A DNA stretch of 19,643 nucleotides from Hemicentrotus pulcherrimus (GCA_003118195.1 BEXV01003555.1:14351-33993), one strand, 5' to 3'; positions 1 to 9,851 are shown, counted from the first letter of the stretch. Notes: a model not told the origin generated them from the letters alone. A program made the numbers and translations.

Positions 1-1
1 T

Positions 2-14
2 GGGGGGGGGGGGG
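2..14. repeat. Poly-G run (13 G)
   Basis: Thirteen consecutive G at the left edge, followed by another GGG after one A. It is a homopolymer tract that can form a G-quadruplex, and its exact length is unreliable in most sequencing data. Confidence 0.9.
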
Positions 15-484
15 AGGGTTGGCAACGCTTCACCATGCAGTGCGGGCACCAATGAAGCTAAATCAAAATAAGTATCGTAACTTATTCTAACTCTGATTCT
101 AACCCAAAACTTTACACTAACCATGGTCTTACCCTGTGCTAGCTTTGATAGTCCATGTATTGGTGGGGTATTGGTGGAGGTATTTCTAAAGTTGAATTTT
201 TAATAGCTGTTTTTGACGCCCCGTGCAACATACGCGACAGGTGCATTTCTTTAGCAGACAACGATCTCCGTCGCCCTCATTACGACTGGAAGTCCGTCGT
301 TATCGGTACGAGAGAACCAAGCCACAAGATTCAACTGAAAGAAAAGGTTTACTTATACAAAAACTGGTGGTAAGGAACACTACAGTGTGCGAAAGAAATG
401 TAACGTGTCATTCAATGTGTAATTTAACAATACAGAAACCATTTTGTTACGTAATGGTGGTGGTGGTAGAAAATGAGTGGTAGG
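15..484. other. No recognisable gene; degenerate TAAC-rich start
   Basis: About 470 bases without a supported gene. Positions 85-125 hold a loose series of TCTAAC, CTAACC and ACTAACC words, like a decayed telomere-type (CCCTAA) derived repeat. Open frames of 72-86 codons overlap here at 155-483 but show no splice signals or domain features, so they are treated as chance. Confidence 0.4.
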
Positions 485-640
485 CGAAACAATTCACTCC
501 GCCGAGCCCGGCTTGAAAACCCGGCGGAGTCCTGTTGCGCTCACATCCCGCTCGGGCTCCCCGACTCTGGAGCTGCATGGTTCCTAGTACCACGCGCACG
601 CATCGATCTTGCTCGATCTACCGGTATATGACGGTGCACT
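485..640. other. Isolated CpG-dense block
   Basis: About 150 bases holding roughly 17 CpG dinucleotides and a visibly higher GC content than the flanks, which have almost none. It contains the hairpin at 496-530, a second GAGCCCG/CGGGCTC pair (504-510 with 553-559) that could form a competing fold, and a CATCGATC...GATC palindromic cluster near 601-620. It could be a small CpG island, a short interspersed element or the 5' end of an unseen transcript. No tRNA-type A and B boxes could be matched convincingly. Confidence 0.45.
496..530. repeat. Perfect 9-bp hairpin, GC-rich
   Basis: ACTCCGCCG at 496-504 is the exact reverse complement of CGGCGGAGT at 522-530, with a 17-base loop. The stem is 7/9 G or C and would be stable in RNA or DNA. 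It lies inside the CpG-dense block. It is not followed by a T-run on either strand and does not match the histone mRNA stem-loop. Confidence 0.75.
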
Positions 641-649
641 GCTTATGAA

Positions 650-723
650 GGGGGAAATAACTGTTTAAGTTTCAAAATATTTAGGAATATATACACTGAA
701 GAAAAAGTAGATTTATTTCCCCC
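650..723. repeat. 11-bp perfect inverted repeat
   Basis: GGGGGAAATAA at 650-660 pairs exactly with TTATTTCCCCC at 713-723, enclosing 52 AT-rich bases. It could be the termini of a very small miniature element or simple chance in purine/pyrimidine-biased DNA. No flanking target-site duplication was seen. The word AAGGGGGAAATAACTG resembles purine-rich words I associate with short repeats in marine invertebrates, which is inference only. Confidence 0.5.
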
Positions 724-1122
724 AATTCAAGTAAAACAGTTGTAATTAAGTTTGTAGCATTGTTAAAGGGGCCTTCAGGTCTACATATCTATGTTAGATG
801 TTAATTTATTGACTAGCTCAGTTCTCGTGTATGCACACATCCTCTGTGGGTGGATACTTGAGTGTTGTTGTTGTCGCGTTTATCGATACCAATGTACCAC
901 TCTTCAGAATGATGGTAGATCTGGAATCTTCATTGAATCCCCTTTCCAACAATACCATTTTTTGGCAAACACTTCAAAATTTGGTGGACCGTATTTCTCA
1001 AACCCCTGACCCGGTTGACCTTAAATTTGAGATTTGGTGCTGTGAGATCACTCTCAAGAAGTACGCTAAGTTGTATTAAAATAAGAAATGGTCGGTTAAA
1101 AATGTTCAGACTATTGGGGTGA
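724..1122 (+). other. Unassigned; weak ORF behind an acceptor-like site
   Basis: From 906 an open frame reads to TAA at 1077-1079, preceded by an acceptor-like CCACTCTTCAG. The peptide begins MMVDLESSLNPLSNN and contains FWQTLQNLVDRI and TPDPVDLKFEIW. It is plausible as protein but not recognised. The stretch CCCCTGACCCGGTTGACCTT near 1004 resembles TGACC-rich words common in dispersed repeats, so a repeat-derived frame is equally likely. Confidence 0.15.
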
Positions 1123-1178
1123 TTCCTCCCCTCCCCTTTGCTTCCCCCTCCTCCCCCTCCTCCTCCCCCTTCCCCTTG
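1123..1178. repeat. Polypyrimidine CT/CCT tract
   Basis: A run made almost only of C and T, with CCCCT and CTCCTCC words. The complementary strand is a GGGGA/GGA purine tract able to form triplex (H-DNA) or G-quadruplex structures. It is low-complexity, not coding. Confidence 0.85.
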
Positions 1179-1578
1179 CCCGATTGCTCAATTCTATTGT
1201 ATTTCATCCGACTAGTAAGCATAAATGATACTGGTAACCCATCATGAATGTCCTTGTAATGCCACTGATAATTAGAACCAAACACAATTTAAAAATAATT
1301 ATTATTTTAAAAAACACTTGGAAACATGAGGCTGACCATGAAATCATTTCTAAGAGGGCAGTATTTTACAACAATTTGAGATTTTATAAACTGATTACTC
1401 TACCACATCAAACTTGAGTAAATAATAGATGGATAGTACATGTACATGTAATGTATGTAGACATACATTTTACAAGACCATAACGATATTGAGCCAGACC
1501 TTACAAATATTCAGCCACATGTAGACTATATATTTGAAAGTACCATTGATTATTATTACTAGCCTGTCAAAGATGAAA
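1179..1578. other. No gene seen; ACATGT palindromes
   Basis: AT-rich sequence with TAATTATTATT words near 1290. At 1437-1469 there are overlapping ACATGTACATGT palindromes and AATGTATGT/ACATACATT (1450-1458 with 1461-1469, two-base spacer). Nothing supports a gene. Confidence 0.5.
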
Positions 1579-1707
1579 AGAGAGAGAGGGAGAGTGAGTG
1601 AGAGAGAGAGAGAGAGAGAGAGGGAGGGAGAGTGAGTGAGAGAGAGAGTGAGAGAGAGAAAGGGGAGAGAGAGAGAGAGAGAGAGAGTGAGAGAGAGAGA
1701 GAGAGAA
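1579..1707. repeat. (GA)n microsatellite with GTGA interruptions
   Basis: About 130 bases of AG/GA dinucleotides broken by GGGA and GTGA units. The open frame seen in the opposite strand (Ser-Leu repeats) is only the repeat itself. Confidence 0.95.
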
Positions 1708-2815
1708 ATCCAGTGAGTTCTGGAAATTGAATTTGACTATTCATGAGATTCTAGGCCTGTCTTCCCTCAAAACAGATGAAAGAGAAAATGATCAAGAAAA
1801 GAGACATTTCAATAACACTTCTAAACATCAAGTCTAATTACACTACATGTGTAATAGTATTAAAATTATTTAGATGGGCCAAGAGCTTAATAATAGAAAG
1901 GCCCAATTTCAAAGGCTATCAACCATACATTGGAGGCTGACCCTTCCCTTTCTGCCTCTCACAAATTGTGTCATTTTGATTGATAACAATTTTAACCACA
2001 ACAACAATTGTGATTTTAAAGTCACTGTAGAGTGTAATGGTGGTAGAGGAAGTCAACATTTTGAGGTGAAGAGTTGTTGGAACTACCACCTGCGTGTTAT
2101 CCCAAGGTCATCGTTATTGAAGATTCTTTTTCTTCATACATATGTGAAGCTATTAAATGATGACAGTAAATCCTCCCTCATCGTTACCAAGCCGATAATT
2201 TATCAGTCTATTTCTGTGTGAGAGGATTTGGAGGTTAAGTAGGACCATGACCTATTCAACAAACTCCTCTTTTAAACAGGAGAATATTTTTAAAGAAAGA
2301 ATGGAATGATGTGAATTACAGCTAGACAATGCTAGAACTCTAGAAATATCTCCCAGTGTTGAAGGGGGAAAAAAATATTGTGTTTTGTATCCACAATGCA
2401 TTTCATGGTAGAGTGGTCTTGTAAGGTAAAACCAATTTGCAAAGCCTTGTTTGGGCTGAATGGGGGCTTTCAAACGGTACCGCTTGAACAATGGGATATA
2501 AAATGCCTTGTGGCTTTATCCCATATCAGGTTTCATTCAGAAGATCAGTTCCAAATGTAATAATTGAAACCAAGCAACCACGGGCTTGCTCACTTTCGAG
2601 ATAAGATCAAGCGGCATCAGATAATGCAGGGTAGGGGTACTTTTTTGGTGATTTGTTTGCTATGAAACGATGTTTACGATGCTTTTTCCATTTTTTTTTA
2701 AAAGAGCAACTTTGATGATTATCATTAGAAACATTTAGTAAATAGAGGAAACAGATTGGTTTGGGAATTTAGGCATGCTTAGTGACACAGATCTAAAACG
2801 TTCTTTTGTCGGCAG
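1708..2815. other. No supported gene
   Basis: Contains a 115-codon open frame at 1874-2221 with no supporting splice or promoter signal and an Asn-rich segment. Roughly one ORF of that size is expected by chance in this much AT-rich DNA. A GGTGGTAG/CTACCACC pair (about 2040-2047 and 2082-2089) could form a weak hairpin. Nothing else stands out. Confidence 0.35.
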
Positions 2816-2907
2816 GGATCATCGGAAGAAAGGCAAGAGATCCATCAAGCTCATCCCCTGAATGCATCGGCGTGGAAATTGACGCGGCTCGATCTAACAC
2901 AATACAG
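2816..2907 (+). CDS. Candidate internal exon A, unassigned
   Basis: A 92-base segment bounded by a pyrimidine-rich acceptor (TTCTTTTGTCGGCAG, ending 2815) and a donor CAG|GTAACT at 2907/2908. Two frames are open throughout: one reads GSSEERQEIHQAHPLN and onward, the other IIGRKARDPSSSSPE and onward. If the first frame is used, the exon ends two bases into a codon and splices in frame directly to candidate exon C at 4147, forming an arginine at the join. That requires skipping exon B. GC and CpG content are above the flanks. A UTR or non-coding RNA exon is equally possible. No family was recognised. Confidence 0.25.
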
Positions 2908-2929
2908 GTAACTTCACAACCCGGCTGTG

Positions 2930-3420
2930 ACAATCAGACATCTAGCAGCATTGACTAACCCCAGAGATAAGTCTCGTACATTATCACCGTTCTGTCGATA
3001 GTAAACACTGATAGCGAGCCCCCTTGAATGGTTCATTATGGAAGGCACTGATGGTATCGTGGTGTTGATAATGTAATGATCATTGCTAATTAAATTAGAT
3101 GTGCCCGGCTCAAACAAGCCCTCTTTTTCTGCTCCAGACAACCCCCGGTATCTCCACGGTGAATCTCTGTGTGAGAACGCCGAGATAAAGCCTGCCGCAT
3201 GTCATTAACGACCTGCGATGCGGATCTAGCGGGATTAAGCGGCACTGTTTCTGTCTTCTTTAGGAAGTGTTGAGCATCACCTGCTATGATAAGATTCACG
3301 GTCTGCGATTCTAATGACGTGTGGGAGGCTTGTTTTGTACATTAATGGTTTCACAGGTGTGAAGAACTCGTGGGATTGGTTTAGGGCTCATCTTTGATAC
3401 ACATCTTCACTAATTTTGCC
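2930..3420. promoter_or_regulatory. CpG-richer, enhancer-like block between candidate exons
   Basis: About 490 bases of high-complexity sequence with many more CpG than the AT-rich surroundings, lying between candidate exons A and B. Long frames on the minus strand (2914-3141, 3090-3299) have no supporting signals. It holds the paired-type homeodomain palindrome at 3086-3098. The call as a cis-regulatory block is inference from composition and position alone. Confidence 0.25.
3086..3098. promoter_or_regulatory. Palindromic homeodomain site TAAT-N3-ATTA
   Basis: CTAATTAAATTAG is a perfect palindrome around a central A and contains TAAT-TAA-ATTA, the spacing known as P3 that paired-class homeodomain dimers prefer. 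Such a site can arise by chance in AT-rich DNA. Its position in the least AT-biased part of the neighbourhood makes it more interesting. Confidence 0.35.
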
Positions 3421-3424
3421 TCAG

Positions 3425-3519
3425 CGCTGATTCCCAAAGCCATCATTTTCTTTCGCTCCTTTGATGTGGAAAGATCCTCTAATCAACTACTCAAGAAGCT
3501 CATCTGCAAGCTTTTAAAG
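3425..3519 (+). CDS. Candidate internal exon B, unassigned
   Basis: A 95-base segment behind a good acceptor (CACTAATTTTGCCTCAG, ending 3424, with a CTAAT branch-point-like word) and before a strong donor AAAG|GTAAGC at 3519/3520. One frame is open end to end, starting two bases in: LIPKAIIFFRSFDVERSSNQ, then a Leu/Lys-rich end LLKKLICKLLK. It ends on a codon boundary. This frame continues into exon C for about 39 codons before a TGA, so B-C could be a 3' coding end. It is incompatible with exon A in frame. A non-coding exon remains possible. No family was recognised. Confidence 0.3.
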
Positions 3520-3963
3520 GTAAGCAACCTTTAATTCATACAGTAGAAATGAAGGTATAGATAATGGCAGAGTTCATGTATCCAGTGTATTGAATATGAA
3601 TTCTTACTTGATGTTTAGTCCCTTAGTCCCATGTTACCTGTGTAAAAATGTAGAAAACCATAATAGAACTGAGCATTCTGAACTGCAGAACGTATATATG
3701 AGTAGGAAAATAGGAAGAAACATCTCCAATGGGGGATGTAGTTCAATGAAAGGAATACAAGAGACACATAATGCAAATTTTGTTATTATCATAACTGAGG
3801 ATGCAGGGACCAATTTTTAAGGAAGAAACATAAACAGAAAGGGAGGGAAAAAGGAAAGAGCTAGAATGATGATTGGAAAATGTAGATTGAGGAATTGAGG
3901 AGGGAAGGAAAAAAAGAAGAAGGAAGCAAAGATTATGTATGAAAAGAGAGGTCAATGTGTAAA
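3520..3963. other. Candidate intron; nothing else seen
   Basis: AT- and purine-rich sequence between candidate exons B and C. From about 3830 it becomes an A/G-rich tract that runs into the GA microsatellite. Frames on the opposite strand are pyrimidine-rich artefacts. Confidence 0.4.
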
Positions 3964-4020
3964 AGAGAGAATCAGAGAAAGAAAGAGAGCGAGAGAGAGA
4001 GAGAGAGAGAGCGAGAGAGA
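3964..4020. repeat. (GA)n microsatellite
   Basis: GA repeats with GAAA and GC interruptions, pure over about 3991-4010, followed by a GGAGGAGGAGGGGGG purine run to about 4048. Confidence 0.95.
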
Positions 4021-4146
4021 TCAGTAAGGAGGAGGAGGAGGGGGGAATGGGGTTCTAAAATTATCTCTTTTTTTACAAATACACAGGTAGCACTGAAATT
4101 ATGTAAAGGAGAAATTGTCAAATTCTCTTTTGTTTTGCATCTTTAG

Positions 4147-4296
4147 GTGTTTCAAACATTTCAGCCAGATTGGCCAAAACCAGACACTGGTCAGGCAGTC
4201 AGCTGGAACCTACATACAGCCAACCGGTGCACTTTCTACTCGTACAGCAAGGGGGCGGCAAGCAATTGACCTACCAAGGATAAAAGCCTTTCTAAG
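4147..4296 (+). CDS. Candidate exon C, unassigned
   Basis: A 150-base segment behind a pyrimidine-rich acceptor (CTCTTTTGTTTTGCATCTTTAG, ending 4146) and before AAG|GTAGGT at 4296/4297. An alternative donor, TAG|GTGAAT, lies at 4300/4301. One frame is open to the donor: CFKHFSQIGQNQTLVRQ, then a Thr/Gly-rich middle, then GRQAIDLPRIKAFLR. A second frame, in phase with exon B, reads VFQTFQPDWPKPDTGQAVSW and ends at a TGA about 25 bases before the donor. Sequence complexity is well above both flanks, the best argument for function. The correct frame cannot be decided here, and no domain was recognised. Confidence 0.3.
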
Positions 4297-4300
4297 GTAG

Positions 4301-6068
4301 GTGAATGAAACAGAGCAGAAAGAGAGCGTGACATGGTAGAGAAGAGATAGATGCTTCACCAAATTAATATTTGCCATGATGAATTTAAGATCAAGGAAGC
4401 ACTGCACTTGAGTTGACATAGTGGAATAAGAAAGGGTATAAGTTTAAGAGAGCTGCAGTGTATATTATCATTTTTTCCATAGAAAGAATTGTGAAGTAAA
4501 ATGTAAAATGCAGTTTGGTTGAAGGAGTTGTATCTGTTTTTAGTTTTCAGATGCTTTGTAGATGTATAAATGTATCTTAAATTATTAGTTCACACACAGA
4601 ATCTGTAAAATGGTAAGGATGATATGAGAATAGAATAGAATCATTAGAATGTGAAGTGAAATTTGCATTATAAGTATTTGGTAAAGAAATTAAAATCAAT
4701 CTTTTTTACGACTTTGTTCCAAGATATTAAAAAGAATAACCCTGTTGCAGAAAGCTCATTTCTGTATAATCTGTGCATTAAAGGATATAATTGACCTGAA
4801 TTTAGCAGAGAAATAAAAACATCTGGGGAATCTGAAATTATGAGAGATAAATGGATTTTACATCATTTTTTGACAAAGAGGGAACATTCTCTGAAATTTA
4901 ACCATGGCCAACATGTCAATCAAAACAACAATTTATCAAGTTCTTGTATTTCCACTCATCACTTCTGTGGTCATAAAAATGCAAGCGGGGGACAAATCAG
5001 TGTTACATTTTTCTGATGTTTTTCGAAAGCGGAAAGCGGCTAAAAACATCTGTGCCTTGGGGCTTTCACACTGCGGACTGCCTGCGTTATAGCTCACTAC
5101 AGAGACCTTCCTTTTTATAATTAGCAAGACACTGGCCCCACTAATTCACTTACCTACTTAGAAAAACCAGTTATGGACATTCATGATTTTTAAAAGCAAT
5201 ATACGTCTATTCCCTAAAGCCAATTGAAGCTCGAGAGAAAACACCCATTATCAATCACTTTTCTCTTCTCTCTTTGTCCATTTTTAAAAGGATTAGGGTT
5301 TGTTATCCCCTCCCCCTCATTTACATGTAGATTATCTTTAATATATAAAATTTCTGTATGTGTGTTAAAATGCCATGCATGTGGCACATAGCTGCCAATC
5401 ATTCCTATTTCAGAGGAAAATATTCATTTTTTCAGTCTTAAAATTAACGTTATGAACCCTTTTTTGGGTCGCAAAACAGCTGTATAAAAGCAAGGAAAAT
5501 ACACTTTTTACCTAATTTTAACCTAGATGATTTCTAAGTTTTGTTGTGGATGTTTGGCAAGTACAATAAAAACTATGTATATGTGTCTAGTATACAGAAA
5601 TACATTTTCCAAGGTGATTCAGTTTACTCTGTGTAAAAAAAAAAACACTTCAAAAAACAAAAGATGATAATAAGTGCACATATTATTTTTTTCAGTAACA
5701 TTTCCTTCATTTACTCCATGATATTTATTTTGATGACTCCTGAAGAAAAAAGAAGAAAAAGAATCAAAGNGGGTACAGGAAACAAAACAAAACAAAAAAC
5801 GTGAAAGAAAAAAAAGGAAAAGGTATTTGCAAGGTATCAAAGAATCAATGAAAAATAAATTCTCCCCAGATCATCTTGCCAATCTATATCCACTCAATAT
5901 AGAGATCAGAGGAGCTTGCCGAGAAAGTAAATCCATGATCAGGCGGCAAACATCAAAGGCACCTAGGAGACACACATCCTAATGCATCTCAATTGGTATC
6001 AATAAGAAGAGTCCCCTGGAAATATGGAAGAGGGGGGAAATAACAGGGGGGGGGGAATCCTAGCTTAC
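4301..6068. other. No gene seen; AT-rich, one ambiguous base at 5770
   Basis: About 1.77 kb of AT-rich DNA without supported coding frames. A consensus minus-strand donor (GTAAGT read from 5153 to 5148) follows a pyrimidine-rich acceptor-like TTTAG, but the 60-base segment between them is stopped or nearly stopped in all frames. Position 5770 is an N. From 5870 the sequence becomes more complex. Positions 6032-6055 hold G runs (6 and 10 G). Confidence 0.4.
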
Positions 6069-6161
6069 CGTGACCCTAATGTGACCGCAGCACGTAGCAG
6101 GAATGATGGATAATTCGAGCATTTGTCTGAGACATCCTCGCTGGTGTATTCCTGTTGTTCT
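6069..6161 (-). CDS. Candidate internal exon on the minus strand, unassigned
   Basis: Read on the minus strand, a 93-base segment sits between an acceptor (CTCTCCCTTATTCGAATGCAG) and a donor ACG|GTAAGC (intron bases 6068-6063). Two frames are open throughout. One reads EQQEYTSEDVSDKCSNYPSF and ends LLRAAVTLGSR; the other begins RTTGIHQRGCLRQMLELS. The region 5870-6170 has more CpG and higher complexity than its surroundings. Partner exons were not found. It could instead be a conserved non-coding element. Confidence 0.2.
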
Positions 6162-6170
6162 CTGCATTCG

Positions 6171-7547
6171 AATAAGGGAGAGTAAAATCAGCATATTGGA
6201 GAAGAAGGAGAAGAAGTATTCTTTAGTGAAAGTCTTTTGTTTTTTTTTAAATCAGAATTAAAGAGATAATTGGAGAACATTCTCAAGAATTGCCACTGGT
6301 TCTGTTGGTGCATATAAATGCAATGTGTCTACATTAGTTAGTTGGATTTCTAGTTGAGGTAAGGCATTTCAGATGGAGAAAACCCTTAACTACAGCAGTG
6401 AAGGATTTACAGGTACTTAATCATACATTTCACATCGCTGCGTTGGATATGAACTGTGTTTTTATCTTTGATCACGCAAAATGTGATAATTTTGTATCAC
6501 AATGATATTCTTGAACTGTGATGAGTTTTATAGTGTTGTAGAAGGAAAACCGTCTACCAGACTTTCTTGCTGAAAATCCTTTGTGATATCATTGGTGAAC
6601 TAGTAACTATTGAAGACAAACATTAAGATAACAATTAAATTTAAAGAGCATTGGTGGTTTGATGGCTTTCTCAGCATTGCTGGTAAATGTTTTTGCCAGA
6701 CACAATTTTCTTTGAGAATAATTGTTTCCAGAGCAGTTTTTGAGGTTTTTTTTTAAATTGTTCTGTTCTAGAAAATGTTATAGCTTCTAAAATTCTGATA
6801 TTGTTAGAAGGTATTCATAGGTTTTGATAAAGTTAATTTTTCCTTCATGAATGGTAAACGTATATCTGAACTGAAATATGCATTCAAAATAAACAGCCAT
6901 ATGTGTATTTTTCTGTTGTATTTCAACTGTTTGATATGAAAGAACTTGCACTTTTTCCCCCATGAATTGCAAATGGTATATTTGTTTTAAATTCATAGTC
7001 TAGAAAATGTTGGCAAGGAAAGAATATATTTTGGTCCCTTTTTTCTTTACTATGTGGCAGATAGTACCTGGGCTAAAAGGGTTATCCAGCACTACTACTA
7101 CCAACTCATGTTTAGTATGTTATTAGCTTTCTACATCATGGATCCACATGATATAAAAGAAGTCTTGCATGAATATTGATGCTACTCTACAGATGGTATC
7201 TGTGTGGGGGTTTGAGTGTCTCACCGCGTCATATTGAATTTATTACAATGAAAGGCACATTATCATCTCCCAGTTCAGTGACTGTGACCAGAAACGAATC
7301 TTCAAATATTAAAAACCTCAAAAAAGTAGATTAATTTGAAGGGGGAAAAATGACAAAAGAGAATTTAATGATCTGGCTCATATGCTTATATGCTGAAAAT
7401 AGATGAAAATAACAGGAAAATGTGTGTATTGTGAAATTTTTTCAATGAGCACTTGAAAAAGAAAAATGCCTTTGTCTCAAAATGTTGATGTATTTATTAC
7501 TTTAGAAACACTTCCTTTACATTGGATTAAGATGGGAAGATATGAAA
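6171..7547. other. No gene seen
   Basis: AT-rich, T- and A-run-rich DNA with no supported exon. A donor-like GAG|GTAAGG at 6358/6359 and an ACAG|GTACTT at 6412 have no convincing partner acceptors. Confidence 0.45.
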
Positions 7548-7651
7548 GGGAAAATAGCTGGAGAAATACAGTTAGTTACAGAGAGAGAAAGAGGGAGAGA
7601 GAGAGAGAGAGAGGGAAAATAGCTGGAGAAATACAGTTAGTTACAGAGAGA
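7548..7651. repeat. 39-bp unit duplicated with a 65-bp period inside GA repeats
   Basis: The 39 bases at 7548-7586 (GGGAAAATAGCTGGAGAAAT...) recur without a mismatch at 7613-7651, separated by a short GA tract. This indicates a recent slippage or unequal-exchange event anchored in the microsatellite. Confidence 0.9.
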
Positions 7652-7737
7652 AAGAAAGACAAGGGGAGGGAGGGAGGGAGGGAGGAAGGGAGAGAGGGAG
7701 GAAGGGAGAGAGAGGGAGAGAGTAAGAGAGAGCGAGA

Positions 7738-7785
<48 letters not shown>

Positions 7786-7799
7786 GTAGGGAGGGAGCA
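7652..7799. repeat. Compound GA/GGGA microsatellite
   Basis: GGGA and GGAAGGGA units at about 7663-7720 pass into pure (GA)n at about 7742-7776, ending in AGGGAGGG. Frames through it on both strands encode only Arg-Glu or Ser-Leu repeats and are artefacts. Confidence 0.95.
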
Positions 7800-7875
7800 A
7801 AAAAGAGTAAAAAGGAGAAATGAAAAGAAATTATTCAATAGAAAAAGAATGGAAGAAAATCAACAAGAAAGATTG

Positions 7876-7905
7876 GGAGAGAGAGAGAGAGAGAGAGAGA
7901 AAGAA
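7876..7905. repeat. Short (GA)n tract
   Basis: A second GA run separated from the larger array by about 75 A-rich bases. Confidence 0.9.
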
Positions 7906-9851
7906 GAAAATAATTAACTTTTGTCCAATTATGAGAGGAAAATCTGAACTTGTTTAGATTTTTAAACATCTACCCTGGTAATCATTTCTTGAGTAATTCT
8001 GCTGGAATGTTGGATCATCTCAAAGCATAATTTTTTTTTGTTAAACATCTCAAGGTGATTCAACTTTTGTTTGTTGAAGAAGTTTTCTGACATGTATAAG
8101 TCTATCTGCCCTGTGCTTCTGTTTAAATAGTTTTAGATTACGAGCTTGAAAACTATTAGTGAAAGAGGAATTGCCATGATAAATGTAGCATACAGGTCTT
8201 TACCATAAAGTAATTTGGAAACTAAGCATCAACATGTTTTGTATCAACTGCAAGTCCCACTTGTGCACAGTATTTTGAAGTAATATGGCACTCTTAATAT
8301 ATATATTTCATATTGTTTAGCTTGTCACCCTAACAATTATAACTTTTTAAAGTTTTAAGCATTGTACATTTCAGAGATGATTGACTTGAATGGTTATTAC
8401 AAAACACCATTTCCACAAAAGAGCTGCTAAAACACACAGTAAATGAAAACAGATAAAAAACAGCTGATCAAGAAAAAAAATTCACGGAGATAAAATATTG
8501 TACAATTTCTGCTCACAATCCACAATTCATCAGTGAAACATTGATGAAACTATTGCCAATTAATGATTTACAATTATTTTCAATATTGATATGTCTTCAA
8601 ATATTCATTCTCTTTTGAACAAGCCCATTAGTGCCATATCATGTGACCTACAATATGTAGCAACACGTGTTTAGTGACACTTGTTATGCACATGCCTCAG
8701 ATGATTTATTCATTGATAGAATATGACAAAACTAGTTTCCATTGCATGCTCTCTTTTAAGGCAACACTTAACCTAATTAACCGTTTTGCCATGCATTATG
8801 GAGATGGTAGGTTCACTACTGGTCATTATAAAATGCAATGAATTTTTGTCTGTCAAGTTTTGCTTGGTTACGCAGTGATTCTCTCTGTTATTTTGTCATT
8901 TTGGAGCCAGAAGAGCGTTAACTCATTTTTACACAGAGTTAACCCTTTGATCACCTAGTTTTCTTATTCACACAGACTTAATGCAGGATCAACTTGGTTC
9001 CTGTAGGCAATGGCTTAACACCCTTCTGGCTCCATCCAAACTCAATCCAAATGGATGATTTTTTACTTAATGCATTAATTCAAAAGCAGTCCTGAGTATG
9101 ACTGACAGAGAATGAAACATAGAATGCTGTTGTATATTTTGCTAAGTCACATTGTGAGCAGTGCTTTCACCTTTTGGGTTGTAAACGGTGATCAATAATT
9201 CCATCAAGTGGGTCATTTGTCTTCGTAGTACACTGATATTCTTTTTTTGTCCTAACAGTAATTTAGAGATGACATGATAGCAGCATGGAAGTTGCAATCG
9301 TAAAATTTGTCTTTGCGTTCATCTTTTTACGACTCCACTTGACCTGATTACATGATGTAATGGGGCCACTAAAAACTCAATGGTATGATTACTGAAGAAA
9401 GTGGACATTTTTATTGAGCTGGCAAGAAAAAGTTATGAGTTTGATTACCATGTGTGATGATTACATGTACATACATGTAGTACCACTTTTGAGTTTTCTG
9501 TCTTGTCACATGATCTCTGCACTTCTTCATTTCCTATGTTTTGTCATCTACCATTTTTACACAGCCATATTCATTTGTAGTCCATCTAAAGCTGTGACTC
9601 AGATGTCATAATAATTGCTTATAATCACTCAAATAATTTGCTATTATTTCAGAGCTGGAACTATATAACCTCAGAAGAGGATGAAAGTTTGGTTTATAGT
9701 GCAGGGGGCTAGAATGCGTGAAAATCAAGAAGATTTATGATCGCTTTGAAGCACACACATTTGAAAGCTGTTATCATAGTATATCTACATGGTACTTATT
9801 TGACAAAAACATAAAACTATTATAGCAAATGTTCTTTACATTAACCTTATG
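7906..9851. other. No gene seen
   Basis: About 1.95 kb of AT-rich sequence. An ACACGTGT E-box palindrome lies near 8663-8670 and a CTAATTAACC homeodomain-like word near 8774. An acceptor-like ATTATTTCAG at 9652 is followed by a 19-codon frame beginning SWNYITSEEDESLVYSAGG and a stop. That is too short to call, and no donor partner was found. Confidence 0.4.

Noticed and set aside
85..140. Interstitial telomere array
   Set aside because: Only a few degenerate TAACC-like words; no run of exact TTAGGG/CCCTAA units.
496..530. Histone-type 3' stem-loop
   Set aside because: The stem sequence, loop length and flanks do not fit the conserved histone element, and no histone frame is nearby.
485..640. 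tRNA or tRNA-derived SINE in the CpG block
   Set aside because: GGGTTTTCAAGCC on the minus strand resembles a B box, but the spacing is wrong and there is no A box or cloverleaf.
1559..1744. Ser/Leu-repeat open frame on the minus strand
   Set aside because: It is the translation of the GA microsatellite. Similar frames at 7466-7838, 16214-16697 and 18619-18858 were rejected for the same reason.
1874..2221. 115-codon plus-strand ORF
   Set aside because: There is no splice, start-context, promoter or domain support. About one ORF this long is expected by chance given the stop-codon frequency.
5090..5230. Minus-strand exon before a perfect GTAAGT donor
   Set aside because: All frames of the 60-base segment contain stops, so it cannot be an internal coding exon.
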